Assembly: GCA_023389175.1 (NCBI GenBank)
Contig: JAEWEW010000205.1
Location: 1-16,746, forward strand
Origin: Pseudomonadota bacterium
GTDB taxonomy: Bacteria > Pseudomonadota > Gammaproteobacteria > Burkholderiales > Burkholderiaceae_E
Direction of reading: 5' to 3'
DNA length: 16,746 bases
The number at the start of each line of letters is the position of its first letter. Position 1 is the first letter of the stretch. Below the pieces are notes generated by a model. The model was not told where the DNA came from. It searched no databases and saw nothing but the letters and a program-made list of their open reading frames with translations. Of the stretch, positions 16,299-16,746 are shown piece by piece. Made by a program: the position numbers and the translations under genes.

Positions 16299-16746
16299 GA
16301 TGGTACGGGTGCTGGGCGTTGACGGACCATGCGCGGTAGAGCTGCTCGGCGAGCAGGACGCGGGCAAGCCCGTGGGGCAGGGTGAGGCTCGAGAGGCGGA
16401 TGGTTTCCCGGGCGGCGGCACGCAGGTCGGGGTCGATGCCGTCCGGACCACCGATCACGATGGCGACCGGTTCCGCCTCCAGCTGCCAAGCCGCGAGCCG
16501 GTCGGCGAAGGCCATGGTGCCGAGATCCGCGCCGCGTTCGTCCAGGACGACGAGCCGGCAACGCTCCGGCAATTGCGCGCGGATGCGCTGGGCCTCGCGG
16601 GCCAGCAAGGCTCGGCTCGCCGCCGGCTTGCGCGCGTCGCTGCCGCGAGGCTCCGCCTTGACCGGGCAGAGCTCCACCCGGATCTCGGGCGGCAGGCGCT
16701 TGAGGTAGTCGGCGGTGGCGGCGTCGACCCAGGCCGGCATGCGCTG
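16291..16746 (-). CDS. rlmH: 23S rRNA (pseudouridine-1915-N3)-methyltransferase RlmH, missing its first residues
   Basis: A SPOUT-fold methyltransferase that modifies pseudouridine 1915 of 23S rRNA in the assembled ribosome using S-adenosylmethionine. The 151 visible residues cover nearly the whole 155-160-residue protein: MPAWV (internal, as in the usual KMPxWV), the SAM-binding IVIGGPDG, LSSLTLPHGLARVLLAEQLYRAWS, and the invariant C-terminal HPYHRE. The frame is open to the last base of the window, so about ten N-terminal residues lie outside; the ATG at 16740 is not the true start. It heads the rlmH-maf-rng series. Confidence 0.96.
   Translation of the reverse strand, partial: QRMPAWVDAATADYLKRLPPEIRVELCPVKAEPRGSDARKPAASRALLAREAQRIRAQLPERCRLVVLDERGADLGTMAFADRLAAWQLEAEPVAIVIGGPDGIDPDLRAAARETIRLSSLTLPHGLARVLLAEQLYRAWSVNAQHPYHRE

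Overview
The window is uniformly GC-rich and densely coded, and reads as a chromosome segment of a betaproteobacterium, probably of the Rhodocyclales type. The gene orders dnaE-msbA-LPS glycosyltransferases and rlmH-maf-rng are what I know from that class. The placement is inferred from gene order and protein style, not from a database match. No rRNA, tRNA, CRISPR array, insertion sequence or prophage gene was seen.

Layout. (1) 1-7704, plus strand: one tightly packed operon-like block. It holds the 3' two thirds of dnaE, then msbA (4-base overlap), a family-2 glycosyltransferase, an O-antigen-ligase-like membrane protein, a WaaE/KdtX-like glycosyltransferase and an AhpD-fold peroxidase-related protein with a strong ribosome binding site. 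The middle genes form a lipid A-core/O-antigen assembly set: MsbA flips lipid A-core, the glycosyltransferases build sugar, and the ligase joins polymer to core. (2) 7705-9121: an unexplained coding-like C-terminal remnant on the minus strand, a perfect hairpin, and a DUF4382 lipoprotein gene on the minus strand. (3) 9122-9724: a universal stress protein with a well-formed sigma70-type promoter, divergent from the lipoprotein gene. (4) 9827-12607: two closely related LuxR-type regulators flanking a small three-helix membrane protein. The first regulator is broken by an apparent 146-bp deletion; the second is intact. (5) 12641-14100: two convergent hemerythrin-domain genes, each preceded by a near-identical FNR/ANR/DNR-type palindrome 22 bases upstream of a -10-like hexamer, with hairpins between the two stop codons. 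(6) 14158-16746, minus strand: rlmH (cut by the window edge), maf and rng, overlapping at their ends.

The most interesting part is 9.8-14.1 kb. A decaying and an intact copy of a PAS-like/LuxR regulator enclose a small membrane protein of unknown role. Right next to them is a compact hemerythrin pair that looks like one oxygen- or nitric-oxide-responsive regulon unit. The housekeeping flanks look ordinary.
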